A stretch of 64,000 bases of DNA from Ophioderma brevispina. Its lineage: Eukaryota; Echinodermata; Ophiuroidea; Amphilepidida; Ophiodermatidae. Shown here piece after piece: positions 34,194-45,832 of this stretch. Positions within the stretch are counted from its first letter, which is position 1; each line of letters begins with the position of its first letter. The stretch spans positions 51,580-115,579 of the forward strand of contig JAMKCH010058139.1 of NCBI GenBank assembly GCA_023653785.1. Reading direction: 5' to 3'. The notes under the pieces were generated by a model. The model saw nothing but the letters and a program-made list of their open reading frames with translations. It was not told where the DNA came from and did not search any database. The translations under genes were made by a program, and so were the position numbers.

Positions 34194-34922
34194 TATCAAC
34201 TGCAATCACAAGACAAATTATAGAAGTTTGGGTCTGATTCTTAATTCATAAAATCACTGCAGGTAGTGAAAGCCTATTTGAATATTTCTTGATAACTGCC
34301 AGGAATAGTGTCATTTTGGATTTTGTTTTAACAAAACCTACTAAACAAAGGTTGTTTCTCAAACATTAAACTTCCGATGGGGTGAAATTTCGGCTCGGTT
34401 ATGACACTACGTACGATCCAAAATGTAGTATATTTTATATAGCTAGACACGTTGTCGCGTAGCGGGACCGAGACGGGAGATTGTACAGAGTTTTTAAAGC
34501 AGTCCACGCCCCCATTGGCCGAGATATATGGGGATTGTCACACCGACGCCCGGCTATTAGGGGCCGGGACATAGCGAGGGGGATGTAACAAAAAAGATAA
34601 GCCCGGCTACCCGAGATTTCTTGCTACTTTAGCGGGGACAAAGGCGGGGGGTGTCACGAGTGCAAAATTGTACTTCCCGTAAGTCCCGCTAGTACAGGGA
34701 CCCCCAGGGACGGGATTGAAATTGACAAGTGCATTAGATTCGGTTAGTGTGGCCAGATTTTTTTTTCAGTTTTGAAAAGGGGCTTCTAAAATGAAAAATT
34801 ATGTGATTTTGACAAAATAAAACAAGTCAAAACTATAATTGCACCTATTTTGCAGTCAGACAATCACATACCGTAGTTCAGAAAGTAAGAAACATGATCG
34901 ATTTTGGGGCTGTCAAAATTAA

Positions 34923-35271
34923 AGGTGCAACGAGAGATTTTGAGACACTCAAATATTGTGTCATAATAGTAATTTCATGTAGATTAGACACTCAATAGAT
35001 TTCTTACCTGGTATTTGGCTACAGAAATGTCTTAAAAGAGAGAAAACAGGTGATTTTGATTTGCTTATATTTCAATGTAAAACATAGGCTGAATTTCGTA
35101 TTTGCTCCTATACGAAATTAGAAATTTCGCAATTTATGAAGCAAAGAAACATTTCTCACCTTAATCCTTTCAGATGGAGATATTTTTTATGGAAAGCTTT
35201 ACATCAGGGCAAAAATCAGTATTTTCTAATTTTTTAGGGACACCTGATATGCGAAATCTCTCGTTGCACCT
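34923..35271. mobile_element. TTAA-type MITE (GTGCAAC family), copy 2
   Basis: Ends AGGTGCAACGAGAGATTTTG and CGAAATCTCTCGTTGCACCT, flanked by TTAA (34919-34922, 35272-35275). Its ends are better preserved than those of copy 1 at 14709-15056. The interiors are collinear. Confidence 0.9.
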
Positions 35272-35275
35272 TTAA

Positions 35276-35921
35276 GTACCGCATGGGGTCACACGGATGT
35301 TTCTGTGCAGTGTGCGCGGATTGTGTAATTAAAAAAATGAACATGCTAGCGGTGACCTTACGACTAGCTCTTTCTGCCAACACTTAAATTCGGCACCCTT
35401 AACATGCGGTTTATTCATTAACATTGCCGAATTCGTAGGGTGTTGACAGAATGAGTTATTGAATAGCCCAGGCCTAAAGTGAGACTGGAGTGCAACCAAT
35501 TTTGTTTACACCCCGCGCATTATCCTTGTTTAGGAACATTCAGAAAATTTTCAAATCAACTGAATAATTCCAAAATTGTCTTCTTAACCTAGGCCCTAGC
35601 TAGTTCTGGTAACCAGAACCAGAGGTCAACATTTCTTTTAACACTACTCGTTTATCAACCTGCACCATTTGTTTTTGGATATTTCCTTCTAGAGATATAA
35701 AATTTATGAAAATCGTAGCCACTTCTGCATTTCTTCAGAGACGTTGACAACCCGTTGTTGACATACAATTTTGACGCATGCGTATCGGTGGCTGGCCAGG
35801 AAGCTAGATCGATTCCACGGGCGTATTGAACTTGAAATGAATGTGCTCATTTGGTGGGGGTGATTGAATGTTTATTTTTTACTCCGCCTGTAAATATTCA
35901 TAAATATTATTCAAAGGCTTA
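35276..35921. other. Unassigned sequence between two transposons
   Basis: No frame, repeat copy or inverted termini were recognised. Positions 35919-35921 (TTA) are the left target duplication of the next element. Confidence 0.5.
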
Positions 35922-37766
35922 TGCACTTGTCAATTTCAATCCCGGCCCTGGGGGTCCCGGGACTAGCGGGGACTTAGCCGGGAAGTACATTTTGCTGTCG
36001 TGATACCCCCGCCTTGTCCCCGCTAAGTAACACAAAATCCCGGATAGCCGGGCTTACATTTTTTGTACATCCCCAGCATGCCCGGCCCCCCTATAGCCGG
36101 GCTCGGTTGTGACATCACCGTATATCCTCGGGCAATGGGGGCGGGGACTGCATTAAAACTCTTGTACAATCCCGGCCCGGTCCCGGCTATGCGACAACTA
36201 GGTTATGCTATATAAAATCGTACTATACATTTTGGATCGCGGAGTGCCAGAACCAAGCCGAAATTTCACCACATCGGAAGCTATGTTTGAGACAGTGTCG
36301 AAAGTATGGTACTTACGAAAAGCAAGAACATTGCTAAAACAATGACATCACTTCTGGGTTTTGCAAAGTCCCATTTCGACGGCACTTTCCGTTTCAATAC
36401 TGCATCCACAAGGTAGTAGGAGACTCTCAGCCATCAATATGTCCCACGTATATTTATGTTAGAATCCATTGATTGGAAAAATAGCGTAAAACTCCTGGAA
36501 AATGTGCGTACTTCAATGTAGATTTGTCCGATGAGCAAACCGGTGCTATATTTTGTTGGGGATAGACGTCGAAGATCAGAAACAAGTCCTCTTGCCGTAC
36601 CGGCCCGCACGCTAGTGGTGTTCACACGCGCACAAACACTGTATGGCGTGTTGGGAAAGGATTACAATTTCATGTGACTGAATATCCTGGACATTTCCGA
36701 AGCACTGATATCGCCACCATTGTGGTAAACAAGACAGGTGAATCGATGTGAAGCGCGGACACGGCTTTAAAATTTCGACGATTCTTCTTTGCAAGTAAGG
36801 ATCGTTGATTAAAGGTAGAAACTTTGGTAACACGCCGTTATTAGTCCCTGTGAATCGGTAGTGGAGCATATTTCTTGTAGAAATTTCTTAATTTTTGTTG
36901 TATCCTGTAACCCATTGTACACGTTAGCTTGTGGTATGTGAATACTCTTCCCACATCTCAAAGTTGTTGACCGAGGGGGCCTACAACCAGAGATGTGGTA
37001 CCATTATCTAGTTGAGAAACCTCGTTTAATAGTGGTTTGTTAAAAAAATCACATGATCACGTCGATATCTGACCCATAAACCCTGCATCATATCTGCCAA
37101 GGGAAAGTCAACTTCAGCCAAAAACAATAAGATCATCATGATGATTGTCGTTTTGTCGGCCTACTCTGCGCTAGTGATTCTTGCTATTAAACTTGAATAT
37201 ATGCCCCTGCCGTACTCTGTCAGTGGGTATCCATATATTGCGACCCTCGTTGGTAATTTCTTGTGAATCAGTTGATATTAATTTTTGAAAACATTGTTAT
37301 GTTTTTTCTGCAAACATTTTAGTTCGAAATAGTGATCCTCGGATTAGTGATATCTCGACATGCGACGACGTGCGTGTGTACTGTTTAGCTTGCCTTTCAC
37401 GACGACATCGACATGGAAGAAATCAGACTGCAATGGTAGCTATATAAAATGGTGACATACTGCGATTTGACGGGCAATACTGCTCACTGATAGCCTGGTT
37501 TTATATGGTGTGACACATGCGTTAAAGTCCCCGTTTATGTCCCGGCCGAGCCGGGAAAATTTTTTGTACCTCCCGGCTTAAGTCCCAGCTATCATCAATG
37601 ATTGTCCCGGCAGGGCGGGGACAAGCTAATGTACATTCCCGGCCAAGTCCCGGCTAACATCCCAGCTTGCGGGGCAATACTTTTTTGTACATGCCCGGCT
37701 ATGTCCCGGCATATACCCTGCCATGTCCCGGGACCCCCAGGGCCGGGATTGAAATTGACAAGTGCA
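35922..37766. mobile_element. CCGGG-rich TIR transposon, copy 2 (uninterrupted)
   Basis: The 1,845-bp element is bounded by TGCACTTGTCAATTTCAATC and its inverse, followed inward by CCCGGCCCTGGGGG. TTA flanks both ends (35919-35921, 37767-37769). A 3-bp TTA duplication is typical of PIF/Harbinger, but the terminal sequence alone does not prove this. Both subterminal regions (to about 36200 and from about 37530) consist of repeated CCGGGA or TCCCGGC motifs. The interior frames at 36434-36625 and 36612-36869 (minus) have no recognised domain. It ends about 600 bp upstream of the ZNRD2 start codon. Confidence 0.85.
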
Positions 37767-38118
37767 TTAACCAAACAGAACAATTGATCCTGAGTATTAG
37801 ACCAATAAATCATGAAATCATAATGTTGTCATTATTTCTTTCAATATTGTATTGTACTGAATCTGGAATCATTGCAGTCTGACTGTAGCAAGCCAACACA
37901 GAATATAGACCTAATCACTTTCTAATTATAGAGTTGAACAAAAAGAAATTATAACAACTAATCTAGTATCAAAATGGGTAATTACACTAAACAATAGTGA
38001 ATGCAATACAAAAATAGAGTAGGATATAAAGTTCCAGGATCTGGATGGGCATACTTGGTAGAGCTCACACACCTCCTCCACCCCTACATTTTCATATTTC
38101 AATCTAAACCTTCATTAG

Positions 38119-38166
38119 AGGTACATTTTGTGATGGGGGGAGGGGTGTGAATCACAAAATACCCCT
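38119..38166. mobile_element. Minimal 48-bp TTAA-type element
   Basis: AGGTACATTTTGTGAT and ATCACAAAATACCCCT are inverted ends separated by only 16 bases. The flanks are TTAG on the left and TTAA on the right. The ends match those of the MITE at 15732-16040. It lies about 200 bp upstream of the ZNRD2 start codon. Confidence 0.6.
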
Positions 38167-38249
38167 TTAAGGCCAAGGGAATGGCAAATTCTAATTAGAC
38201 AGACTGTCTCCTTGGATTGCAGCAAAGGCCATTACAAGCTCTATCTGCA

Positions 38250-38332
38250 TGAGAGTGTGGGTGTATGTGGTATGGGTGTGTTAGTGTGTACATGCATGAG
38301 TGTGCGCATGTATGTGTGAATGTTTGTTTTTG
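38250..38332. repeat. TG-rich simple repeat in the ZNRD2 5' region
   Basis: Imperfect TG/TGTA repeats (GTGTGGGTGTATGTGG and similar) directly upstream of the first coding exon. Alternating purine-pyrimidine sequence of this kind can adopt Z-DNA; no function is shown. Confidence 0.6.
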
Positions 38333-38366
38333 CTGTAAACTTTTTTCTATTCATTTCAAAGGAACA

Positions 38367-38522
38367 ATGGCTTCTGATGATTTTGAGTGGACACCGCCTA
38401 CTGAGGCAGAGTTGAAAGTAATCCAAGCCAAGCGTGAGAGGGCAGATAAGATTAGCAAGCTGATGGGGGATTATCTACTTAAAGGCTATAAGATGTTAGG
38501 TACCACATGCCAGACATGTGAT
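38367..38522 (+). CDS. ZNRD2: ZNRD2 (SSSCA1/p27 zinc-ribbon protein), exon 1
   Basis: ZNRD2, also called SSSCA1 or p27, is a small conserved zinc-ribbon protein, an autoantigen in humans and reported as a cofactor linked to tankyrase and to mitosis. Exon 1 has 52 codons from ATG at 38367 to donor GTAAGT at 38523. The start is chosen because MASDDFEWTPPTEAELKVIQ matches the human beginning DDFSWEPPTEAETKVLQ; the open frame extends upstream only through a TG repeat. It continues ADKISKLMGDYLLKGYKMLG, the most conserved block of the family, then CQTC, the first zinc-binding knuckle (Cys48 and Cys51). With the other two exons it gives a 248-residue protein, somewhat longer than the human one of about 199 residues. 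Confidence 0.95.
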
Positions 38523-39088
38523 GTAAGTATGGATCACAATATCTGAATGATTGGTGGTAAATGAACACAGTGTGGCTTTAAAAAATTGCCCAAATCTGTA
38601 ATGCGAAAGTATGTACTATCATTCTTTTTTGTCCAATAGAGCCCTCTATTTTAATACAGTCCTCTGTTTTACTTGAGGTTAAACTAAAATACCGGTATTC
38701 TGTTTGATAAAGTATGTTAATGTCTTAGGATCTTATGTTTTCTTTTCCAAGTCAAGGAGTGCTTTAGTGAATTATCTGATCAGCATTTTTGTGTCAGGAA
38801 ATTTTGGTTTACATATCTCAGGTTATTATTAGAGTTGATAAATCTGGACTTTTTGAGAAGTGTTTATTCATAATTTAAAAAGTGACACATTAAATGTGAC
38901 AAATGTCTTCATTTGAATTCAAAGAGAAATTAATTTCAAAATATCATAATTCGATCTGCATAATTTATGTAAAAATGATTTACTTCATGTGATTAAATAT
39001 CAATTTCAATAAACCAATATACCGGTAGCCATTGTTTCTTGAGAGGTTGTCAAAATAAAATGATTTTGATCGTTTGCCTCAATTCCAG

Positions 39089-39173
39089 ACGATTTTGTTG
39101 CGAGATAGACAGCAGCGGGACTACTGTGTGGCTTGCAGTGAATTGGCTACAGAACATGCTAAAGATGATCCTG
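39089..39173 (+). CDS. ZNRD2: ZNRD2, exon 2
   Basis: An 85-nt exon between acceptor TTCCAG and donor GTGAGC. It encodes TILLRDRQQRDYCVACSELA and ends KDDP. CVAC supplies the second zinc-binding pair (Cys65 and Cys68 of the assembled protein), completing the CxxC-x13-CxxC ribbon. The human equivalent is TILLQDKQRKIYCVACQEL. One base is left over and joins exon 3. Confidence 0.95.
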
Positions 39174-39880
39174 GTGAGCAAGAACTCAAACTTCTACAAC
39201 TTTATTTGGAGGGTTTAGGGCAAAAAGGCCACATTAGCAATAGCTGCCAGGTGTTAGACTTGACAGGTATAACACAATAAGAACCAACTGACAAATAGTA
39301 GCTATAGCAGATGGGGCCTTCTTGCAGTAAACCCTTGATTTCTTTTCTGGGGCTGATTTTTTTTTTTAAGTTGTTTTGATAAGAATGACCACAATATTTC
39401 AGGTTAAACATTGCTGCAAAGGTATTTTGGGTTGAAGTCAACTTAACATATCTTGGGATATATCTTAGATTTATTAGGATTAGCAGATGAACTTGTTAAA
39501 CATGGGGATGGTACAAATAATGTTCAAGCATCATTTGGAGGAGAGTGGGTTTTGTGGAGTTAGTAACCTTAAGACAGGGAGCTGGCATTTATAGCACTTT
39601 GTACACTTCATAATTACCGTATTCTAGGAAATAAATACTGGTTAATTACTGAAACATGCACAAACAGTTTTGACAGTGTGGGCTGATTTGTGCTGTCCAA
39701 TTGTACAAATTTGCATTAATATGGTAAATGATGGGCATTTATTGCATAGGATTTTGGTAATAGAGCTTAATAATGTGAAAGGTATAAAAACCCTGCACCG
39801 CATAGATATAACTTTAAAAGCAAATCTATATAATAACACTGTCTTACTGACGATTCTGATCATGCATATTTGGTTTCCAG

Positions 39881-40386
39881 CTCTTAGTCAAGAGGCGGCA
39901 ATATACCAGGTTCAGGAACACAGACATGCCAATTCAGCTAATGCTACTAACTCTCTGGAATCCTCGGCTAATCCCAGCAGAACTGCAGATTATCTCCCAT
40001 CTCCGTCGTCATCAACATCATCTACAAGACATCCTGCAAACCAGTCCACTATACCCAGAATAAAAACAGAACCAATGGAAATCCAGGAACTATCAACCAC
40101 ACGGCCTCGCTTGGCAAACCAACCCAACACTAATCACATCCAGGGTAGTAGTAGGTCATATCAGACCCAGGTTTCTCCTGAAGTGGGTGTGGTAGTCGGC
40201 AGTTCATTGGAAGCAGTTGTGAAGAAGCTGGCTTGGGCTAGTCAAGAACTGTGTAGTACACATTCTGTGGAGGCTAGTGCAGGGCTGTGCAATCTCATTA
40301 AATCTTGTGCTGATGCTATAGGTGCATTGCATAGGTTAACACCTCATATCTTGGTTGAAAACAAGAACTTTGTAATGGGCTGGTAA
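39881..40386 (+). CDS. ZNRD2: ZNRD2, exon 3 with stop codon
   Basis: Begins after acceptor TTTCCAG at 39880. With the base from exon 2 it reads ALSQEAAIYQVQ, matching human ALSQAREHQ. A long Ser/Pro/Thr-rich linker follows, then the conserved carboxy-terminal helix LEAVVKKLAWASQELCST and SAGLCNLIKSCADAIGALHR, collinear with human LLQKLTWASAELGSS and LCGLIRACAEALRSL. TAA at 40384-40386. The linker accounts for the extra length relative to the human protein. Confidence 0.95.
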
Positions 40387-40685
40387 AAGAATTTTATTTT
40401 CTGCAGGATGTCTTAAAATTAAGATGCCCTTACTTTATTGTAACCGACCTTTAGAAAGTAACATTTTTTTACAATCAAGTAATGGTGAGTCAAACTGACA
40501 CAGACACAAAAAGTGTCATGAGTCAAAACTGCAATAAGAGGTTATGAAGAAAACACAATTGTGAGTGTGACAGTAAAGTATGATTTAGCCATAAAATACG
40601 GTGTCACAGTGAACAAATTTGACCCATTTGTTTAGTGTGATACTACAATAATACCAAGCTTGGCTACTGACTGATACTTTATCAC

Positions 40686-40691
40686 AATAAA
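40686..40691 (+). promoter_or_regulatory. Likely ZNRD2 poly(A) signal
   Basis: A canonical AATAAA 300 bases after the ZNRD2 stop codon; the 3' UTR would be 40387 to about 40710. Earlier exact AATAAA hexamers were not noticed between the stop and this point. Confidence 0.5.
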
Positions 40692-40719
40692 TGTAAAATT
40701 AAAACACTACTTTCTCAAG

Positions 40720-41938
40720 TGCCCAAGCCCCACAGAATCAGGATTTCACAGTGGTTCACATATATCAAGTAGAGTACGATTGCCAAACTGGTTTCCTCCT
40801 TATTTTTGAAATATTAAATGTGAAAGGAAGGCACTTGATTGATACTAGAAGTATATATGGCCATGTGTCTTGAACTCGCCACCCAAAAAAGGTGGTGCTG
40901 TTACATTTTTCCAAATTCGACTTGAATGAATTGATGATATCTCTGCAAACATGAAGGTATTGCTATGCTTTTGGTCTCATTTTAAAGCTAAAAAATGGCA
41001 CTCTCAGCCCTGTAATGGGGAATACTCTATCATTTTTAGAATGACACTGTGACTAAAAGAATTCATGATTGGCAGGGTGGTGGAGGCGAGGGGAACGGAG
41101 GAGGCGGGGGAAGCGGAACACACAAACTCTATGGAACGTTAACATTTTTCAGTGTGTTATCTGTATTTCACTTCTTCTGCCAGACAATTGGATTTATGGT
41201 TCTATTCAGCATCTAAATGGATGTAATATGAAAGGGCCACATGAATAATTAAATAATTGAACAAACATTTTATTACAATTACAGTTCTTAAAGTACCAGT
41301 TCACGCATAATGTGCATGATCATAATGCCACCAATTACTGTGTCAGTGGTCTTGCCCCTATGTTGAACTAGTAACATTCAACAAAGGCAGTTATTCCGTC
41401 TGTGGTCTGTACTGCATGCTTTTGGAATTAAACTTGTTCAGAGAGGAGCCCACTTTACTCTGACCAATAATGACTACCTAGACATGTTCAATTGCCAAAT
41501 CCACTTCAGGACAAGTTTAATGGTCCAGGTATACACTTACTACTAGGTGTTGTTTTCAGTTGTTTTTTTTAAGATAATATTGAAATTGTAACAATTCGTA
41601 ACTTATATTCTTAAACAGCTGTGAAAATGGTAAGCAATTTCATTGGCTGATGCCCAGGTTCAATTCGACAATGTGAAACCCAGGTAGTACGCGGCTGCGT
41701 ATTGACTTTATTTTTATGTTGAAAGCACTCCGTCATACTGTGCGTTTTGCTACGCTTCACGCCACCTGGCCACGTTGCGTCTCGTTGCGTATGATTGGTG
41801 CATTTTTGCATTCCCCAAGTAGTTCGATTGTTTTTTACTGGGTGGTGACATTCCTTTCCTTGTTGTATTTAAGCCGTACAGTATCGCGAAATAATTGGGT
41901 TAAATATGACCTTAAATGTTGAAGCTGTTTAAGGATAA
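40720..41938. other. Unassigned sequence downstream of ZNRD2
   Basis: No further exon or bounded repeat recognised. A short CpG-richer patch lies at 41690-41800 (GCGGCTGCG, CCACGTTGCGTCTCGTTGCG) and could be a promoter-like region, but no transcript can be proposed from it. Confidence 0.4.
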
Positions 41939-42111
41939 AGGTATGATTTTGTGAACCGGTGACTCTCTTTACGATGAATTGTAACCGTCGTACCATTATT
42001 TTTGCGTGAAGAACTCTGAGCTCCTGCCTATCGTTCTTGCACTTAAAATAATGGTATTGCCTTTGTTTCAATTTCGTCATAAAGGGGGGTACCGTTCCCA
42101 AAATCATACCT
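41939..42111. mobile_element. TTAA-type MITE (GGTATGATTTTG family)
   Basis: Ends AGGTATGATTTTGTGAACCG and CCGTTCCCAAAATCATACCT, with TTAA on the right (42112-42115) and a mutated ATAA on the left. 173 bp, no frame. Confidence 0.75.
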
Positions 42112-42802
42112 TTAATTCTTAATTCATACCTGCAGTGCATGATAGGAAAGAAAAATGGAACTTCAATGGACTTCTCAAGGTGGTGGTTATTGATATTTTT
42201 GCCTCCAATTTCAATACACAAAGTTTTAAATGTTTGCTTTCATGTATCTTATTTGTGAAAAGGCTAACACCCCCACACAGGTTATACATTTTCTAGAAGG
42301 AAATTTGATGAGGAATTCAAATCTTGAAGATAAAATTAAGTGTCGGGGCAATGGGGGGTGAGATATGGCTCTTAACATAAACATATTTGTGTGTTCCTTG
42401 AAAGTAAACTGTTTTCAACCATAAAGTGCTTCTACTTCACCCTACCCATTTTTCAGTGTCATATTTGAATTCCCGAAATATCCTTTTAGAAATGTTCTTT
42501 TGTATAGGTAGGTTGAATACTTCTGATGTTATGCTAACTTAAAGCGCGATAGATGCGATTTTCTTATAATCACGCAATGTAACGCTTATGGTGGGTGGAG
42601 AGTTCAAGACACATGAGTCATCTCTTTTGCCACACAAAAAATAAACTCACATTCTAGGTTTTATAGGGAAACTATAGGGCTCTTTCCAGTTTTCCATGCA
42701 TGGTTTTTTTAATTTTGTACGTTAGTACATGGGGACATGTAATTAATGGTTTGGTTTGTTTTTTCATTACAATTTGACACCAGAGTTTTCCATTACAGGA
42801 TT

Positions 42803-43580
42803 TCATGGAGTATCTGAAAATCATGGGTGTCATTTTTTAAAATGTGTTCTGGGGGTTTTATAAGGGGAAAAATGTACAGGGGTAAACAATAAATGCATAA
42901 TTGCTTTAAAATTTATTACCCCCCTCAAAACTCCTCCCACAATATATCGTAACACACACCCAATATGTCGGTTTGCTCCATACAGGTTTCGTAAAAAAAG
43001 TGTATAGTTTTGCCATATTTACAAAACATATTGTTGTTAGTCTAATAGCTCAAGAAGGTTCAAGGTCATTATTATTAAAATGGTCGATTTTGTTGAAACT
43101 GGTTTTAAATCGTTCATTGGGTCCTACTAAATAAGAAAATGTTATCTATTCTGTGTGTCACCTCTCAAAGTGATGAGACTTTTTAAATATGGCTAGTGGT
43201 CTCCATGACCCTGTGGACCCGGCCATATTTGCCCTCTCTAATATCATCAAACACTCATTGACAACGCGATCCTTGATATTTTCGGCTTGTACAGTAAGAC
43301 GAAACAATTTGGCACCCATTTTAACACAAACCGATGAATCTGAGTTTTCCCCCCCAGTGTGACCTTGAAAACCCGTTTTGTCTTGTAACTCTTGTCTATA
43401 ACCCTCTTAGGTAGGGGGCAAAATTATACCTTTATGTAATCCTTGAAAGCTCACGAACATGGTGGTATGCTTTAAAACACATTTTGCCCTTGATATTTGA
43501 CCCCTTGTATAACCTTGCCCCCCTAGCAATACATCAAAGACACATTTTAAAAAATGACACCCTGATTTTGGAATCTCATA
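42803..43580. mobile_element. Inverted-end element, GGGTGTCATTTTTTAAAATG family, copy A
   Basis: GGGTGTCATTTTTTAAAATG on the left and its inverse with GACACATTTTAAAAAATGAC on the right; the similarity continues outward for about 20 bp. The interior aligns with 46455-46766 plus 48519-48615. No frame. It gives the unoccupied version of the insertion seen in copy B. Confidence 0.7.
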
Positions 43581-43794
43581 CAATTTGATTTAGAAAAACC
43601 TTGGTTGAAAGATTGATATGAAATTTTCACAAAATCACAGTGCACATGTACTATGTGCTTTCATACATTTGTATGTGCAGATTATAAAATATGTTGGGCC
43701 AGTCCACTACAGATGGACAGTTACGTCTGCATTCAAAATCAGAACTGGGGTCCTACAAGTTAGTTTAAGCTGGGGCCATACATACTCTTAAAGG

Positions 43795-44090
43795 TTGCCA
43801 TTTTTCTGATAGTTGTACTTGATATGAGAGCCTGACACTTGCATATCAAGTAGTGTGGAAAACAATAATGAATATTGAACAGGCAATAATCACTACTGTG
43901 CTAATAATTGGGTAACCCTTAAAACAATAGTTTCTATGTCTATTTTGGGAAATGGAAATGGCTTTGAAGGCTAAAAATTTCAGACCGATAGATCCGAGAA
44001 AAATACAGCCTTTCATTTAATATCAAAATTTTAAAATCCCAGGGTAATTGTGTAAACGAGGGCTCAAAGACGATTGGAAACATGTAAACC
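43795..44090. repeat. Interspersed repeat, copy 2 of 2
   Basis: Direct-orientation match to 16595-16930; shared blocks TTGATATGAGAGCCTG and ATACAGCCTTTCATTTAATA. Class unknown. Confidence 0.7.
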
Positions 44091-44863
44091 TTTAAGTCTG
44101 AGCAAAAGAATCAAAAGAAAGTCCTGGATTTCATTGCAGTATATCCAGTGTGTGATAGGAAAAGGTCGAGCAGAACTTGGCCTCTCAAAGCGGTTAAACT
44201 CCATTTTGAAAATCTAGACATGTATGTCACTGAGCACGAGTTCTACGGAGCTAATCTCTTTCATTAGCCATAGACTTAAATGGGAAGCCCACGTTTCTGA
44301 GATCTGATTTTTGTCAGAAATGGAAGTTATGTACTGATCCCGTGCTTTCTATTCCAAAACTGATTATTGTGGGGGGGGCTATATCTCGCAAAATTCTTGG
44401 AACAATTAAGCGCATTCAGGTGTACATAAATGCCCCCGCTAACGGCTGTAAATGTTGTTCAGAGGCCAATGTTTGATCGTGTTGTGAAGGGGTCTCAACA
44501 TGTATGATGGGGAGGGGAAGAAAAATATTTGGAGGAAAAAAATTTTTTATAAAACAATGCTCGCTTTGCCTGGAGTTTCTGGAGAGAATGATTTTTTTAA
44601 CTCACAGCGAACTATTACGCTTGATTGCATTAAGAAAGCAATGGGTGTTCAAGTTCTTTTTGTGAGGATTGTAGTTCCACTTGGAGGTAGAAATTGCAGT
44701 GAAGAGGATGTTTTTCCTCCATTGACTTTATATCCACCCAAAAATGCTATTATTTTGCTTTGAAATTTAAATACCAAAATATAAAAAGTGGTTGCTGGGT
44801 TATAGAGCTTCCCATTGCCCAATATTTGTTAATTTTGGGTACCCCAGATTTTCATCATTTTTG
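44091..44863. other. Unassigned sequence
   Basis: The frame 44500-44763 (plus, 87 codons, MYDGEGKKNIWRKK) has a protein-like composition but no recognised motif and no splice support. Nothing else is supported. Confidence 0.35.
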
Positions 44864-45832
44864 TTAACCAATAGGAGTGGGCGATAAACGGGTCATGTTT
44901 GCTTTTCATTATGCTGGGTTTCTTTGTATTCTATTTACCCTATCTCAACGTGAAATGACAAAATTGTTTGCCTTGGGTCCGGGGAAAAAGTGTGCAGCGC
45001 CGGCGAGTAAGTCCTTTAATTTTGTGCTGGGAGTGATTTGAGAGCAGAAAATCCCTATAATTACTTTTTTCACAGGTATTTTGTAATGCTTTTGATGGCT
45101 GATTTTGAAAGTTGCATGAAATTGGACAATTGTGGATTCTTAAAAATTGACGTTTTAGGTCAGAGGGCGCTTTTCACAATTTTTGGCCAACACTTTTTCT
45201 TTTGCTTTTTTTGAGTTGCAGCTACAAAGATGATCACAAACTTGACCTGCTCAGGAAATTTGATCATTCTATCTCATTTAGTTTGCCTGTTTGCACTCAT
45301 TTGAATGTTCCTCAAATGCTCCTCAATGTACAGGGGTCAATGCACTTTCTTTGTGTACAATTGAATGGAAGCATTCAAATGAAAGTTGAAATGAGCACTG
45401 CAGACAAACTACATCTAAGAAAGTACACAAATTTGCTTGAGCTGGTCAATGTGTGATTAACTTCAACGCTGTAAACTTCAAAACAGCAAATGAGAAGCTT
45501 TAAGCAAAAAATGTGAAAAGCGTCACGCTAAATTTTGACCTAAAAGTCATTTTTCAGAAATGCAATGTCCAATTTTCATCGAACTTTCAAAATCAGCTAT
45601 CTAGATCTCTTTACATATAAGTAGACATCAAAAGCATACACATACCTTGAAAAGAGTAATACGAGGGATTTTCTGCTCAATCCACAGAGCCCGCGCACAC
45701 TTTTTCTTGGACAGAGGTAAAAAATTTGTCATTTCATGCTGAGATAGGGCTGGGTTCTTTGTGTTCTATTAAAAACCTAATTGAAATCCCAAAAGTACTT
45801 TTGCCCTCCGTATAGCCCATTCCTATTAACAT
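44864..45832. mobile_element. Element with very long imperfect inverted repeats
   Basis: The outer ends AATAGGAGTGGGCGATA and TATAGCCCATTCCTATT and then about 300 bp of each side are reverse complements. Landmarks GAGCAGAAAATCCCT, GCTGATTTTGAAAGTT and GGTCAGAGGGCGCTTTTCAC recur inverted at 45460-45760. The central part (CATTTGAATG and CATTCAAATG) is also inverted. The frame 45202-45456 lies across the centre and has no known domain. Confidence 0.75.

Larger units (their letters stand above)
28422..34733. mobile_element. CCGGG-rich TIR transposon, copy 1 (split by Ty3/gypsy element)
   Basis: Ends TGCACTTGTCCATTTCAATC and GATTGAAATTGACAAGTGCA are inverted. Both ends carry many CCGGGA or TCCCGG motifs in both orientations. 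About 1.05 kb belongs to this element: 28422-28543 and 33804-34733. The rest is the gypsy insertion. It is inverted relative to copy 2 (35922-37766), and the two align through both termini. A short basic reading frame lies at 34030-34191. The target duplication is not clean (ATT on the left, TTA on the right). Confidence 0.8.

Noticed and set aside
35922..37766. CACTA (EnSpm) classification from the CACTT in the terminal repeat.
   Set aside because: With CACTT as the first bases the flanks do not match as a target duplication; TTA next to TGCACTT matches on both sides, so the CACTA reading was not adopted.
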